NCBI GenBank assembly: GCA_016200205.1
Contig: JACQFF010000151.1
Coordinates: 1 to 52,934 of the forward strand
Reading direction: 5' to 3'
Length of the DNA stretch: 52,934 bases
DNA from: Planctomycetia bacterium
GTDB lineage: Bacteria; Planctomycetota; Planctomycetia; Pirellulales; PALSA-1355
In this document: positions 1-8,420 of the stretch, piece by piece
Numbering within the stretch: the stretch's first letter is position 1
How the letters are laid out: every line of letters begins with the position of its first letter
Program-made: the position numbers and the translations under genes
The notes under the pieces: generated by a model
The model's input: the letters and a program-made list of their open reading frames with translations, nothing else
Database searches by the model: none
What the model was told of the DNA's origin: nothing

Positions 1-84
1 GCCCTTACCTTTCGGGCCACCGGGACGCTTCCCGGCAATGTGCAAGTTATCAGCGAGGCCGCGGTGGCGCTAAAGTTCGAGTAG
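1..84 (+). CDS. C-terminal end of an unidentified protein (partial)
   Basis: Frame 1 is open from the window edge to a TAG at 82-84. It reads as 27 ordinary-looking residues ending ...SEAAVALKFE. The composition (alternating beta-type residues, GTLPGN turn) fits the last strands of an exported or beta-rich protein, but this is too short to assign a family. The next gene starts 90 bases downstream on the same strand, so the two could share a transcript. It could also be chance: 28 open codons at this GC content is weak evidence. Confidence 0.4.
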   Translation, partial: ALTFRATGTLPGNVQVISEAAVALKFE

Positions 85-173
85 TCAAATCGGCCCTCGG
101 CAGCGTATGCTGATGTTCTCCAATAGGCCGCTCAGGGAGAGCGACGACTTCAAACTTATGACGGAGGATCGTG

Positions 174-620
174 ATGCGAGTTAATCGGGTTTTAGGTTGC
201 TTGTCGTTGGCCGTGGCGGTGCTGGCTTCGGTGGAATTAACTTGGGCCGCTGCCCCGGGACCGGTCGACAAAGATGCGCCCAAGGAATTCACGACGACCA
301 AGTCGGGTTTGAAATACCGCATCCGCCGCAAATCGGACGGCGAGAAGCCGAAACCAACCAACAGCGTGACGGTCAACTACAAGGGCTGGCTCGACGACGG
401 CAAGGAATTCGACAGTTCGTACAAGCGGGGTGAACCGATATCCTTCCCGCTCAATGGCGTGATCAAAGGCTGGACCGAAGGCATGCAGTTGGTGGGCAAG
501 GGGGGAATGATCGAACTGGAGATTCCGCCCGCGCTAGGTTACGGAGCGGCTGGCGCCGGCGGCGCGATTCCACCCAACGCCCGCCTGCACTTTCTGGTCG
601 AGCTGATTGAAATCAAATAG
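174..620 (+). CDS. FKBP-type peptidyl-prolyl cis-trans isomerase, exported
   Basis: This 148-residue protein has a signal peptide (MRVNRVLGCLSLAVAVLASVELTWA) followed by a single FKBP domain from about residue 35 to the end. Recognisable FKBP features are VTVNYKGWLDDGKEFDSSYKRGEPISF, VIKGWTEGMQLV, the ALGYG loop and the closing strand LHFLVELIEIK. The family catalyses proline isomerisation and assists folding, and the signal peptide puts this one in the periplasm. ATG at 174 is preferred to GTG at 171 because GGAGG at 163-167 is correctly spaced from it. The gene converges on the lnt gene, and the two overlap by a few bases at their 3' ends. Confidence 0.93.
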   Translation: MRVNRVLGCLSLAVAVLASVELTWAAAPGPVDKDAPKEFTTTKSGLKYRIRRKSDGEKPKPTNSVTVNYKGWLDDGKEFDSSYKRGEPISFPLNGVIKGWTEGMQLVGKGGMIELEIPPALGYGAAGAGGAIPPNARLHFLVELIEIK

Positions 621-2364
621 GAAGTGCCGTTGGCAGTGGCGCACCGATGTCGTGGGGGAACGAAATCGTTCGACGGGCTTTGCGCGCGCGTAAGACGGCG
701 GTTCCAGCGAGCCATCCGAGCACCAGAAACGACACAATTGGCAGCCAATCGCCCCAGACGACGTAGAGCGAGTAGCGGTTATCGATGGGAATCTGGCCAA
801 CAAGGACTCCCGATTTGGCAGTGGTGTGCTGGGCGCGAAGAACTTGACCATTGCCATCGACGAAGGCAGACAATCCGTTCGTGGCAATTCGTGCATACGC
901 GCGACGACATTCAATTGCGCGGAAGCGCTGCGCGTCGGCGCTCAATTGCGCGTATTGCGGGCCGCGAAATGCTGACTCGTTCGCGGCCCCGGTGAAAAAA
1001 TCGGGCGCCCTTCTATCGTGGCCAGCCGCCATCAATTTGCGGTGCAGGTTTGCATAGGCGACTTCGAAGCAAATACAAGTTGCAAACCGATACGTCCTGT
1101 CGTCGGTGGCAAGCGAAAAAGGGGTGCAGCGTCTCCCCGGGCAATAAGGTCCCGCGTACTCCGGGTTTGTTGGAGCGGCGGGCAATAGCCCAAGAGTCAA
1201 TGCCACGATGGGTCGAAATTCCCGCCACGGGACCAGGTAAATCTTATCGTAACAACCCTGAAAGCCTTCGTTTGGCGTTGCGAAGGCAAGTGAGTTATAC
1301 TGACGTGCAAGCGGGTCGCCCGGTACGATTTCATCTCGCTCGCACCCAACGAGAATGGCCGCCCCGAGTTGTTGGCAGAGGGCCGCCAGCCGATGCATGC
1401 TTTCGTCGTCTTTCCACCACCGTTTGTCCCCATTGACAATCGCCTCATTACTTTGGTTCGGCGGGAGCGCCCACTCCGTGACAATTGGCCCTGAACAAGT
1501 ACCTTCCGACCAAACAAATAACGCTGGGGCCCCATAATCCGCGGTCTTTCGAACTTCTGCCGTCAACTTCTCGATGCCGCTTGGCTCGGACACGACGCTT
1601 AAGTTCCCGGGCACCAGGGCAACGAGCGGCCCGGTCTCTGATGCCACTTGAGACAATCGCCAAGCCCCATAAAGCCACGCGCCCGCCAGGAGGGCGCAGG
1701 TTGCAACGGCGCCAACATACGCGCGGCGTCGTGTTTTGCTGTCATTTCGTCGACCAAACAACACCGTGATCACGTCAAACACCGCACCATTCACGCTCGC
1801 CACCAGCCAGGTTACTAGCCAAACGCCCGCTAAGTCGGCAACTTGAATCAAGTGCTCGGATTCGACGACGAGCGTGCCAAGTTGCATGTAGGGAAATGGA
1901 ACTTCAGTAAACAGAGCGATGAAGTGAAAGCGCGCGAATTCCATCGTGACCCACACTAAAGGAAGTTCGACGCTCATCGGCAGCCACGGATCACGAAAAA
2001 GCTTCCGTGCCACGATCACACTCGCGACCCATGGGCACGAGGCCAGCACGGACAGAACCACCCACGCGGACGAAACAGTTCCAGAGTATGCTTGGCGGAT
2101 GAAATCGAGCGCCAGCAAGTGACAAGTCAGGGCTCCGAAGAAGACGGCGAGATACACCACGGGCCGCGTGGGGCCGGCGAGTACCCAGGCCACGGGGACC
2201 AGCGCGAACCAGATGAGCCAGCGTGCCTCGGGCTCGTAATAGCACCAGCCCAAGCAACTTCCCGAGAGGAGTGGGGCGAGACAATAAGCGAGGGCTTTGA
2301 ATCGTGCCGGCAAACAATTCGCTTCGATGCCGCGGGCGGTAATGACTGAGGGCGTGGAGCTCAC
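613..2364 (-). CDS. lnt: Apolipoprotein N-acyltransferase
   Basis: This integral inner-membrane enzyme transfers the third acyl chain to the N-terminal cysteine of lipoproteins. The 583 residues start with about six hydrophobic segments (roughly 20-240), then a nitrilase-like catalytic domain (about 245-530), then one last transmembrane segment (about 530-560). The Glu-Lys-Cys triad is visible: Glu287 in WSEGT, Lys374 in YDKIYLVPW, Cys432 in CICFE. The family usually has about 510 residues; the excess is spread over loops. The start is GTG with a weak ribosome-binding site, so the first 15-20 residues are uncertain. Decayed gene fragments lie immediately upstream. The window encodes several probable lipoproteins that would be substrates. 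Confidence 0.9.
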   Translation of the reverse strand: MSSTPSVITARGIEANCLPARFKALAYCLAPLLSGSCLGWCYYEPEARWLIWFALVPVAWVLAGPTRPVVYLAVFFGALTCHLLALDFIRQAYSGTVSSAWVVLSVLASCPWVASVIVARKLFRDPWLPMSVELPLVWVTMEFARFHFIALFTEVPFPYMQLGTLVVESEHLIQVADLAGVWLVTWLVASVNGAVFDVITVLFGRRNDSKTRRRAYVGAVATCALLAGAWLYGAWRLSQVASETGPLVALVPGNLSVVSEPSGIEKLTAEVRKTADYGAPALFVWSEGTCSGPIVTEWALPPNQSNEAIVNGDKRWWKDDESMHRLAALCQQLGAAILVGCERDEIVPGDPLARQYNSLAFATPNEGFQGCYDKIYLVPWREFRPIVALTLGLLPAAPTNPEYAGPYCPGRRCTPFSLATDDRTYRFATCICFEVAYANLHRKLMAAGHDRRAPDFFTGAANESAFRGPQYAQLSADAQRFRAIECRRAYARIATNGLSAFVDGNGQVLRAQHTTAKSGVLVGQIPIDNRYSLYVVWGDWLPIVSFLVLGWLAGTAVLRARKARRTISFPHDIGAPLPTALPI

Positions 2365-2391
2365 CGGTGGGCCAGATTCGCCGACATTCGG

Positions 2392-2530
2392 CTATTTTGT
2401 TTGGACAAGCGGCTGGGGGTGTTCGGCGCTCGCTGCCGGGATCGTGTGGCCGCGAACGGTCAACGGAATCATACCCTGGTTCGGTGCGTCGGTGGAGAAC
2501 GTGAACGTGTATGAAAACGGTCCAGGGTCG
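2392..2530 (-). pseudogene. Remnant of the C-terminal end of a DUF1573 protein
   Basis: One minus-strand frame from about 2530 to the TAG at 2392-2394 reads DPGPFSYTFTFSTDAPNQG..., then ...LTVRGHTIPAAS and 12 more residues. It resembles the end of the intact DUF1573 protein at 4409-4957 (FSYILTLYTDASGAQ...ATISGRVLPASS) in spacing and residues. No start codon or upstream DUF1573 sequence, such as the SSC-x-C motif, precedes it. Instead it joins, in another frame, the remnant of a different gene. I read it as the surviving tail of a duplicated DUF1573 gene after a deletion. Confidence 0.6.
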
Positions 2531-2887
2531 CCACGGTTTGCTTGCCATCCGGGCGAGCGTCCGACTTCGTACGCAGATTGAGAAGCGTGGTGGCTTGCAG
2601 GACGTGCTCCTCGGATACTTTAGCAGACATTTTCAACTGTTGTTCACCACTTGCGCGGATCACTTGTTGGGTAAATTCAAAATCCATTTGCTCTGCTGTC
2701 GCCACGAATCGCGACCAGCTTTTCGGAGCCTCCGATTCGAACCGGGCGCGCAACTGCGCACCGTCGGCAACCGATTTTCCAGCAAACGCCGGTACCAAAA
2801 TCGCCGAAACTGACGCAGCCGTCAAAAAACATGCGCGGTACCATTCCGCAATAAGTCTTGATCCAGATTGGCTGTTGAGGACGACAT
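2531..2887 (-). pseudogene. Remnant of the N-terminal third of a paralogue of the 2948-3916 membrane protein
   Basis: The frame contains a signal-peptide-like stretch (YRACFLTAASVSAILVPAFA) followed by QLRARFESEAPKSWSRF. This matches SLRNRLQAEAPAGWAKL of the downstream intact protein at the same distance from its signal peptide. No ATG precedes the signal peptide in frame. The nearest ATG, at 2887, is in a different frame and would need a frameshift around 2850. Similarity fades after about 100 residues, where the DUF1573 remnant starts. The intact homologue has 322 residues, so about two thirds is missing. A short TTG-started ORF (2825 to 2469) could still be translated, but its last 25-30 residues are out of frame. 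Confidence 0.6.
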
Positions 2888-2947
2888 GCCGGTTTCACGT
2901 TAGCCCTGCTCGCGTTCCATTGCCATCAGTGTAGTTTTAGAAAGGGG

Positions 2948-3916
2948 TTACCGCTGCTGCAGAGAGCGGCGCCGCAAAATGACGGCGACAATGAAACAGA
3001 TTATCCCAAGGACGATGAATAATGCCCACAGCCTTCCTCGGGATAATCCGGGCGGTTCGCCAAGCTCAGGCAAACCATAAGCTGACAATCGAAAGTCAGC
3101 ATCGGGAATCGCACGATGCTGGTACGTCTCGTACTCGTGCAGCCAATGAAATTCGCGGGCCGGCTCGGACGGCACCCGCTCTTGAACCCGCTTGAGGACG
3201 AGCTCGCCGCCGGCATCCGAGTCGTATTCGACGTCGACGTGCATTTGACCCGGCTCGTTCCTACTTCCAGAGACAGTCTGCAGCGTATATTCACGGATTG
3301 CCCAATTGTTGGCCGTGTCAAGAACAATGGATCCACCGCGAATAAAGGAACTACTTTCCGGCGACGGTGAATAGCGAAAATCCAGGTTCACAAACCGCGA
3401 GCCGCCGCGATCCACCGCCACTACGTCCTTGATTTCGAAGCCGCGGGCCTTCATTAATTCCGGCAACCACATGTCGCCGACTTGCAGACAAATTCGAGCT
3501 AAAGCATCTGCATCGCCTTCGAACTTAGCTTTGACTCGCGAAGGGTCCCTGCCTACGTAGGCTACAATCCACGGACGATCCGCTCTAACTCGCTCGATAC
3601 GAAAACTGTAATCCGAATTAATGCCTACGATGAACTCGTCATGCGATCCATTTCCAAATGATGTCTGGTGATACAAAGCATTGTGATCAGCGAACTTTAT
3701 GACGTGTTCGGTCACCTGCGGAGCACGTGGCGGCTGAAAGCCGATCCAGGTGCGTGTGTCGACGACCTTGCACTCCAACCTCTTCGCCTGCTGGATTAAC
3801 TTGGCCCAACCTGCCGGGGCTTCGGCTTGCAGGCGGTTTCTGAGCGATGCCTCGCTACCGTGGCAGATGCGCAGAGCGGGTGCGATTAAAAGAGCCGCAA
3901 AGAGCGGGGCCCTCAT
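2948..3916 (-). CDS. Exported single-pass membrane protein, unknown family
   Basis: This 322-residue protein has a signal peptide (MRAPLFAALLIAPALRICHG) and a long extracytoplasmic region. It ends with one transmembrane helix (LWALFIVLGIICFIVAVIL) and a basic tail (RRRSLQQR), so it should be a type I membrane protein anchored at its C-terminus. The ATG at 3916 is chosen over 3961 because the signal peptide starts there. I do not recognise the domain. It is rich in beta-type segments and carries the SLRNRLQAEAPAGWAKL motif also found in the decayed copy just downstream. It is the last intact gene of a same-strand set with two DUF1573 proteins and a cysteine-rich secreted protein. A strong hairpin lies between it and the cysteine-rich gene, so it may have its own promoter. 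Confidence 0.7.
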   Translation of the reverse strand: MRAPLFAALLIAPALRICHGSEASLRNRLQAEAPAGWAKLIQQAKRLECKVVDTRTWIGFQPPRAPQVTEHVIKFADHNALYHQTSFGNGSHDEFIVGINSDYSFRIERVRADRPWIVAYVGRDPSRVKAKFEGDADALARICLQVGDMWLPELMKARGFEIKDVVAVDRGGSRFVNLDFRYSPSPESSSFIRGGSIVLDTANNWAIREYTLQTVSGSRNEPGQMHVDVEYDSDAGGELVLKRVQERVPSEPAREFHWLHEYETYQHRAIPDADFRLSAYGLPELGEPPGLSRGRLWALFIVLGIICFIVAVILRRRSLQQR

Positions 3917-3999
3917 CTTGCAGTAGTGACGCCAGTCGAGCGCGAACCATGGACCAGGCACAGTAGCTTGCTCTCCGATAGAAAGGCTGAGAAACTACA

Positions 4000-4034
4000 A
4001 TTGGTCCAGCCCATATGAGATGGGCTGGACCAAT
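4000..4034 (-). terminator. Perfect 15-bp hairpin, possible terminator or attenuator
   Basis: attggtccagcccat at 4000-4014 is the exact reverse complement of 4020-4034, with a five-base loop. Read on the minus strand the hairpin follows the stop of the cysteine-rich gene and is followed by TTGTAGTTTC, a moderately T-rich tail. It precedes the next gene by about 85 bases. It fits an intrinsic terminator or mRNA-stabilising stem at the end of the cysteine-rich gene. The U-tract is imperfect. Confidence 0.55.
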
Positions 4035-4071
4035 AGAATTCAGCGCGAGGCGCTTCATGACGTAGGACAAG

Positions 4072-4338
4072 TTAGCTGCACGGGCACTTCCTCAATGTGT
4101 TCACCGTGCACTTACACATAGAGCCGCAGTTGTTCCCGGTACAGCCCGACCCGTTCAACGGCTTGTCGCAGATGCCAGTGTTTGCATTATACACGCAACT
4201 TAAAATGCAGTCCTTACACTCGTCGTTTCCGGCGGCGTAGGCAGGTCTTGGCGCCCACAAGAACACTCCAAGACAGAGAAACGTTATTGCCAGTGCATTG
4301 AGTAGGCATCCCCCCCAGCGATACAACGAAACAGTCAT
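4072..4338 (-). CDS. Small secreted cysteine-rich protein
   Basis: This 88-residue precursor has a clear signal peptide ending ...APRPAYA, followed by a predicted mature chain of about 53 residues with ten cysteines (DEC, KDC, LSC, GIC, SGC, NNC, SMC-KC, RKC-PC). An even, dense cysteine set in an exported chain suggests a disulfide-knotted miniprotein. Metal binding is an alternative. The start at 4338 is supported by GGGAGG seven bases upstream; the longer reading to 4389 has no such site. It lies between the DUF1573 membrane protein and the single-pass membrane protein, so all four may act together at the cell surface. No recognised family. A toxin, adhesin or structural role are all open. 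Confidence 0.75.
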   Translation of the reverse strand: MTVSLYRWGGCLLNALAITFLCLGVFLWAPRPAYAAGNDECKDCILSCVYNANTGICDKPLNGSGCTGNNCGSMCKCTVNTLRKCPCS

Positions 4339-4408
4339 AGAAACCTCCCTTTCCAATTGAAGGACATAAAGTGACTTTTCTCCACTCATTGCTGGCAGGT
4401 GAAATCCT

Positions 4409-4957
4409 CTATTCGCGCTCGCCCGCGTCCGGCTTGCTGATACGTGGGTCCGGCGAGGAGGCAGGCAACACTCGTCCTGAAATCGTTGCGCTCAGAGACT
4501 GCGCTCCGCTCGCATCTGTATAAAGTGTCAGAATATAAGAAAACACAGGCGACTTGCCGACAAATCCAACCGTCGCATTGAGCGAGCGCACGTCACCGGC
4601 GGGGACCACTAATGGAAGTCCCTCAATTGCCGAACACGCACATGAGGACGTTCCGCCAACTACGGTCAAGGAAGACGCACTCCAATTTGAGACACTCAGT
4701 TTTACGTTGCGCCTCTCACCCAGCCGGCCGCCACCAATATCGGCTTTGGCTGGGGTAAGAAAAACTCGCTGCCCACCAAGAAACTCGATACCCGCGGCTG
4801 GGTCGCCGAACTGCGCGTAACCCCAAAGCAGGAGACCAACGAACGCTCCGGCAGCAAGCAAGAGCGAAGTCAGCAACCATATCGCAGTTTGTTTCCTGGC
4901 GATCCGATTCCGCGAAACAAGAATCGCGTCACCCTGCGCAGCTTCATTCATCCGCAT
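4409..4957 (-). CDS. DUF1573 domain protein with N-terminal membrane anchor
   Basis: This 182-residue protein has a cytoplasmic N-terminus with basic residues (SRNRIARKQ), one transmembrane helix (AIWLLTSLLLAAGAFVGLLLW), then a DUF1573 immunoglobulin-like beta-sandwich. The DUF1573 marks are the VKLSVSNWSASSLTV strand pair, SSCACSAIEGLPLVVPAG and the final FSYILTLYTDA...ATISGRVLPASS. The family is common in planctomycetes and Bacteroidetes envelopes, and its molecular role is not settled. ATG at 4957 follows GGGGGC and leaves a 61-base gap after the upstream DUF1573 gene. Longer starts would overlap that gene. Confidence 0.75.
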   Translation of the reverse strand: MRMNEAAQGDAILVSRNRIARKQTAIWLLTSLLLAAGAFVGLLLWGYAQFGDPAAGIEFLGGQRVFLTPAKADIGGGRLGERRNVKLSVSNWSASSLTVVGGTSSCACSAIEGLPLVVPAGDVRSLNATVGFVGKSPVFSYILTLYTDASGAQSLSATISGRVLPASSPDPRISKPDAGERE

Positions 4958-5018
4958 TGGCAGCCCCCGTTGCGCCTCAACAACTCCCGTCTGAAATCGC
5001 TCGCCACGAATCACGCCG

Positions 5019-5528
5019 TCAGCTACCACGCCCGCTGTCCGCAGATCCACTTGCGACCTCGACAATGAACCGAACCCTAAGTGGAATCGATTTGCCTTCG
5101 TCCGCAACGAGCGTTACGACGACTTCCAACCTGCCGGTGAAACTCGGCTCTTTTTGCAAATTGATCTTAACGCGCGCGGGCACCGGCGCGCCCTTGGTGA
5201 GATCAACTGGCAACCCTGTGATCGTCAAACATTCGCAACTTGACGAATAGCTTGTCAGGCGTACGGCCGTGTCGTTAGGGTTATGGAATTGCAGTGCGCG
5301 CACGCAGTGTCCTCCCTGAGTCACGGTCCCAAGATCCACAAGACCGCCAATGACGCCCTCTGGGTCGGCACCAGTTTCGTCCCTGTAGACTTCCAACGGC
5401 CGCTGCTGGGCCGCGGATGCATTCGCGACATGCCCGGAGCAGCCGGCAGAGGACATCAGCGCCGCGACACCGCCGAAGAGGACGAGCGAAGCTCTCAGGT
5501 AATCGCGAGAGGAGATTTCAAGAGCCAT
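5019..5528 (-). CDS. DUF1573 domain protein, probable lipoprotein
   Basis: This 169-residue protein has an N-terminal hydrophobic stretch ending SSAGC at residue 30, a weak lipobox. It is probably lipidated, otherwise simply secreted. The DUF1573 core is recognisable from FHNPNDTAVRLTSYSSSCEC and LTITGLPVDLTKGAPVPA. AGAGG lies about eight bases before the ATG. It is the first gene of the minus-strand set that continues with the anchored DUF1573 protein. The two copies are only distantly similar, so the duplication is old. The upstream region is shared with a divergent DUF1559 gene and contains a 12-base C run. Confidence 0.78.
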   Translation of the reverse strand: MALEISSRDYLRASLVLFGGVAALMSSAGCSGHVANASAAQQRPLEVYRDETGADPEGVIGGLVDLGTVTQGGHCVRALQFHNPNDTAVRLTSYSSSCECLTITGLPVDLTKGAPVPARVKINLQKEPSFTGRLEVVVTLVADEGKSIPLRVRFIVEVASGSADSGRGS

Positions 5529-5633
5529 AAACGGAGCCTCTCGCGCTCAAAGCCAAGCGTTCAATCGATCCCGTCGTCGCGATTGCGCCGGCCGCCAGTA
5601 AAAGACGATACTCAGATTTGCGGCATTATACCG

Positions 5634-5645
5634 CCCCCCCCCCCC
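5634..5645. repeat. Homopolymer run of 12 C
   Basis: Twelve consecutive C residues lie in the 262-base region between the divergent DUF1573 (5528) and DUF1559 (5791) genes. A tract this long is unusual even at this GC content and is a candidate for slipped-strand length change in promoter DNA. It could also be a sequencing-length uncertainty. Confidence 0.7.
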
Positions 5646-5790
5646 GCCGTTGTCAACTGTTTTGTTTTGGATATGCTGAATTCGTCATAATCGCGCTCGG
5701 GCGGTCGCTTTCGGTTGTCGATGCCCGAGTTTGGTTCCTCCCGCGAGCCACGGCAAACGAGGTACAGCGAGAATTCGCTGGAGACGCTTG

Positions 5791-6954
5791 GTGACGATTC
5801 AGGATCCCATTCGCTGGTTTCAGAGCCGACAGTCACGCTGTCGTCGGCGCGACGGCGTAACGCTGATTGAGATCTTGATTGTAATTGCCATTCTCGGTCT
5901 GCTGGTAGCCATTCTGATTCCGGCGGTACAATGGTCGCGCGAGGCGGCCCGCCGCACGCAATGCTTGAGCAACTTGCGGCAAATTGGAGTCGCGCTGCAC
6001 TCGTTTCATGCGCAAAAGGGCACGCTACCGCCCTCCGTGATCTGGCACCCCGCAGGCGAACCGCTCGGGCAAAATATCGCGCCCATCGGAGCCATCGATC
6101 GGATCTGGCAGGGCATCTCCCCTCAGGAAGAGCCCGACCGAATCTTTGCGAATTGGACCATCCTGATTTTGCCTTACATGGAATCGCAGGTCGAACAAGA
6201 CCAGTTCAATTTGACGCTTTCGGTCGGGGATTCCGCCAACGAGCGGGCAAGATCGCAGGAACTCACCGTATTCAAGTGCCCAGACGATCCTTACAACGGG
6301 TCGGACAACCATTTCCAGCGAGCAACTCCGCTAAAGCAGTTTGATTCGGGTTATGCCCGCGGAAACTATGCTCTCAACGGCGGCACGAGCCAACGCTGTC
6401 TAATGGGAATGCTCAAGGGTCGTCCGATCGATTCCAAGTGTACCGACGGCATCCGGGTTGAAGGACCCGATTTGGTGACAAACGATTCAACCGCCTGGGG
6501 CAATGGCATCGCTGGCGTCAATAAATCATTTCGTCTCAGCCAGTTCCAACGCGGCCTTTCGAAGACGATCGCGGTGGAGGAGATTCGCGCTGGCGTGAAT
6601 TCGGCCGACCGTCGTGGCGTATGGGCATTGGGACTGGTTGGCTCAAGTGCGACATACGACCACGGAATCTACGGCAGTAACGGCCCCAACACGGGCGAGG
6701 ATCTGGTTCAGGGTTGCTTCTTCATTGTCGCACAGGCAGGCGCTGGGCAACTTGAAGCGCTGGCGATGCCCTGCGTGCTCAACACAAACATCGATCTCAG
6801 CGAACGCGCCACATCCCGAAGCTTGCACTCGGGTGGCGTTAATCTGTTAAAGCTCGATGGTTCCGCCGCATACGTCTCTGATGGGGTCGACTCAACCATT
6901 TGGCATTACATGCACAGTCGAACCGATGCGGTCCACTTCGATCAGTTCTTCTGA
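5791..6954 (+). CDS. DUF1559 pilin-like protein with prepilin cleavage site
   Basis: This 387-residue protein has a type IV prepilin N-terminus: basic leader (SRCRRRDG), cleavage expected after Gly22, then [20 protein letters not shown] with the conserved Glu at +5. [25 protein letters not shown] and the C-terminal [23 protein letters not shown] are hallmarks of DUF1559, a family greatly expanded in planctomycetes. Such proteins are thought to be pseudopilins or surface proteins processed by PilD. GTG at 5791 is preferred because GGAG lies upstream; the frame is open to 5731. No secretion or pilus assembly genes accompany it here, as is usual for this family. Confidence 0.88.
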   Translation: MTIQDPIRWFQSRQSRCRRRDGVTLIEILIVIAILGLLVAILIPAVQWSREAARRTQCLSNLRQIGVALHSFHAQKGTLPPSVIWHPAGEPLGQNIAPIGAIDRIWQGISPQEEPDRIFANWTILILPYMESQVEQDQFNLTLSVGDSANERARSQELTVFKCPDDPYNGSDNHFQRATPLKQFDSGYARGNYALNGGTSQRCLMGMLKGRPIDSKCTDGIRVEGPDLVTNDSTAWGNGIAGVNKSFRLSQFQRGLSKTIAVEEIRAGVNSADRRGVWALGLVGSSATYDHGIYGSNGPNTGEDLVQGCFFIVAQAGAGQLEALAMPCVLNTNIDLSERATSRSLHSGGVNLLKLDGSAAYVSDGVDSTIWHYMHSRTDAVHFDQFF

Positions 6955-6980
6955 CGCCGCGCGGCGACACCCACGACCTG

Positions 6981-8420
6981 TCAGCCGAACAGGGCCGTGA
7001 TCGGCGTGCCTTCGCAGACGCGGATCGGGCGGCCGAAACGGTCTTCAACGGTCGTTTGTGGCGCGACGCCCAGCGCGTGCAAGAGCGTGGCGGCGTAGTC
7101 TTGCGGCGAGACGGGGAGCTCGGCGGGATGAGCCGCCAGTTTGTCGCTCTTGCCGTAAACGGTTCCGCCCCGGATGCCGCCGCCGGCCAACAGGCCGCTG
7201 TAGCAGAAGGGCCAGTGCGCGCGCCCGGCGTGGGCCGCATTGCCGCCGTCGATCTGCGGCCGCCGTCCGAATTCACCGACCCAGGCGATAATCGTTTCGT
7301 CGAGCAAGCCGCGCTGGTCCAGGTCTTCCAACAGTGCCGAAAGGGCCCGGTCGGCTGGCGGAATCAAATCGTTCTTCAGCCGCGTGAAATTGTTGCCGTG
7401 CGTATCCCAAAAATTCCGCCCATCGTTGTGCCAGTTGACCGAAACCAGCGGGACACCGTGTTCCACCAAGCGCCGAGCCAAGAGCACGCATTGGCCGTGG
7501 ATGTTCCGACCATATCGTTGGCGGACGCTGTCGGGCTCTTGCGACAAGTCGAATGCTTTCCGGGCGTTCTCGGAGGCCAGCAATCCGAACGCCTTTTGTT
7601 TCAGTCCCGTCAGATCGGCCGCTTCCAACTCGGCCCGTTGTTGGTCGATGGCGTGCAACAACTCGCGGCGGGAATTTACGCGGTCGAAGCCGACGCCGTC
7701 GAGCAGGCTCAACTCCTGCACTTTCCAATCGGGAGCGTTCGGATCGCCGGTGGCCACGAGCGGATCGAATTTGCGGCCCAACCAGCCGGCGTTTTGTCCC
7801 GGAGCGCGTCCGCCTGGCGCGGCCGGATGCAACGCTTGCCAGGGCAGGGTCACGAACGGCGGCAACGTGCCGGAACTGCCGCGCAGTCGGGCCAACATCG
7901 AGCCCAAGTGGGGCGTATCGCGGTCGCTTGGCGGAGCCGCATCGCTCTTTATCGTCGGCGCAAGGTGTCCGGTCAGCGTCAAATGCCCGCTGGACAGGTG
8001 TGCCGGATCGTCGTGATTGAGCGAGCGGAGAATGGCCACCTTATCGGTCAAGTTCGCTAGCGAGCGAAAATGTTCGCTGAGCTGGATGCCCGGCACGCGC
8101 GTGGAGATCGGCTGGAACGGGCCGCGGACTTCCGACGGCGCATCGGGCTTTGGGTCAAACGTGTCGAGCTGGCTCGGTCCGCCCCACATGAACAGAAAGA
8201 TGCACGATTTCGCCCGACCGAAGCCGGCCGACTTCATGGTGCTGGAAACCGGACCAGCACTGGCCTGCGCGGCCCAAAGCTCTGGAAGGCTGAACCCCAG
8301 CGCGCCCAGTCCACCGGCCTGCAACACGCGGCGGCGACTTATCGCCTGCACCCGGCGCAAATCGGCGCACCCTCGCTCGGTAAAATCTCGCGAACCCGAT
8401 TGCCTGGGCGGCTTCGTCAT
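6981..8420 (-). CDS. DUF1501 protein, Tat-exported
   Basis: This protein of about 479 residues has a twin-arginine signal (AISRRRVLQAGGLGALGFSLPELWAAQAS) followed by a DUF1501 domain related to the alkaline phosphatase/sulfatase fold. Family marks are CIFLFMWGGPSQLDTFDPKP, HFRSLANLTDKVAILRSLNHDD, VSVNWHNDGRNFWDTHGNN and VGEFGRRPQIDGGNAAHAGRAHWPFCYSGLLAGGGIRGG. Members are extremely abundant in planctomycetes, usually next to DUF1549/DUF1553 cytochrome-like genes. Their substrates are unknown. This copy stands alone, divergent from the DNA glycosylase gene. The start could also be ATG at 8492, adding 24 residues before the Tat motif. Confidence 0.88.
   Translation of the reverse strand: MTKPPRQSGSRDFTERGCADLRRVQAISRRRVLQAGGLGALGFSLPELWAAQASAGPVSSTMKSAGFGRAKSCIFLFMWGGPSQLDTFDPKPDAPSEVRGPFQPISTRVPGIQLSEHFRSLANLTDKVAILRSLNHDDPAHLSSGHLTLTGHLAPTIKSDAAPPSDRDTPHLGSMLARLRGSSGTLPPFVTLPWQALHPAAPGGRAPGQNAGWLGRKFDPLVATGDPNAPDWKVQELSLLDGVGFDRVNSRRELLHAIDQQRAELEAADLTGLKQKAFGLLASENARKAFDLSQEPDSVRQRYGRNIHGQCVLLARRLVEHGVPLVSVNWHNDGRNFWDTHGNNFTRLKNDLIPPADRALSALLEDLDQRGLLDETIIAWVGEFGRRPQIDGGNAAHAGRAHWPFCYSGLLAGGGIRGGTVYGKSDKLAAHPAELPVSPQDYAATLLHALGVAPQTTVEDRFGRPIRVCEGTPITALFG

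Noticed and set aside
2469-2825. The 118-codon ORF as an intact gene
   Set aside because: It needs a TTG start, lacks the front of its signal peptide, and its last residues run out of frame over a DUF1573-like tail in another frame.
6900-8060. Plus-strand ORF of 386 codons opposite the DUF1501 gene
   Set aside because: Antisense shadow; DUF1501 motifs are on the minus strand throughout.
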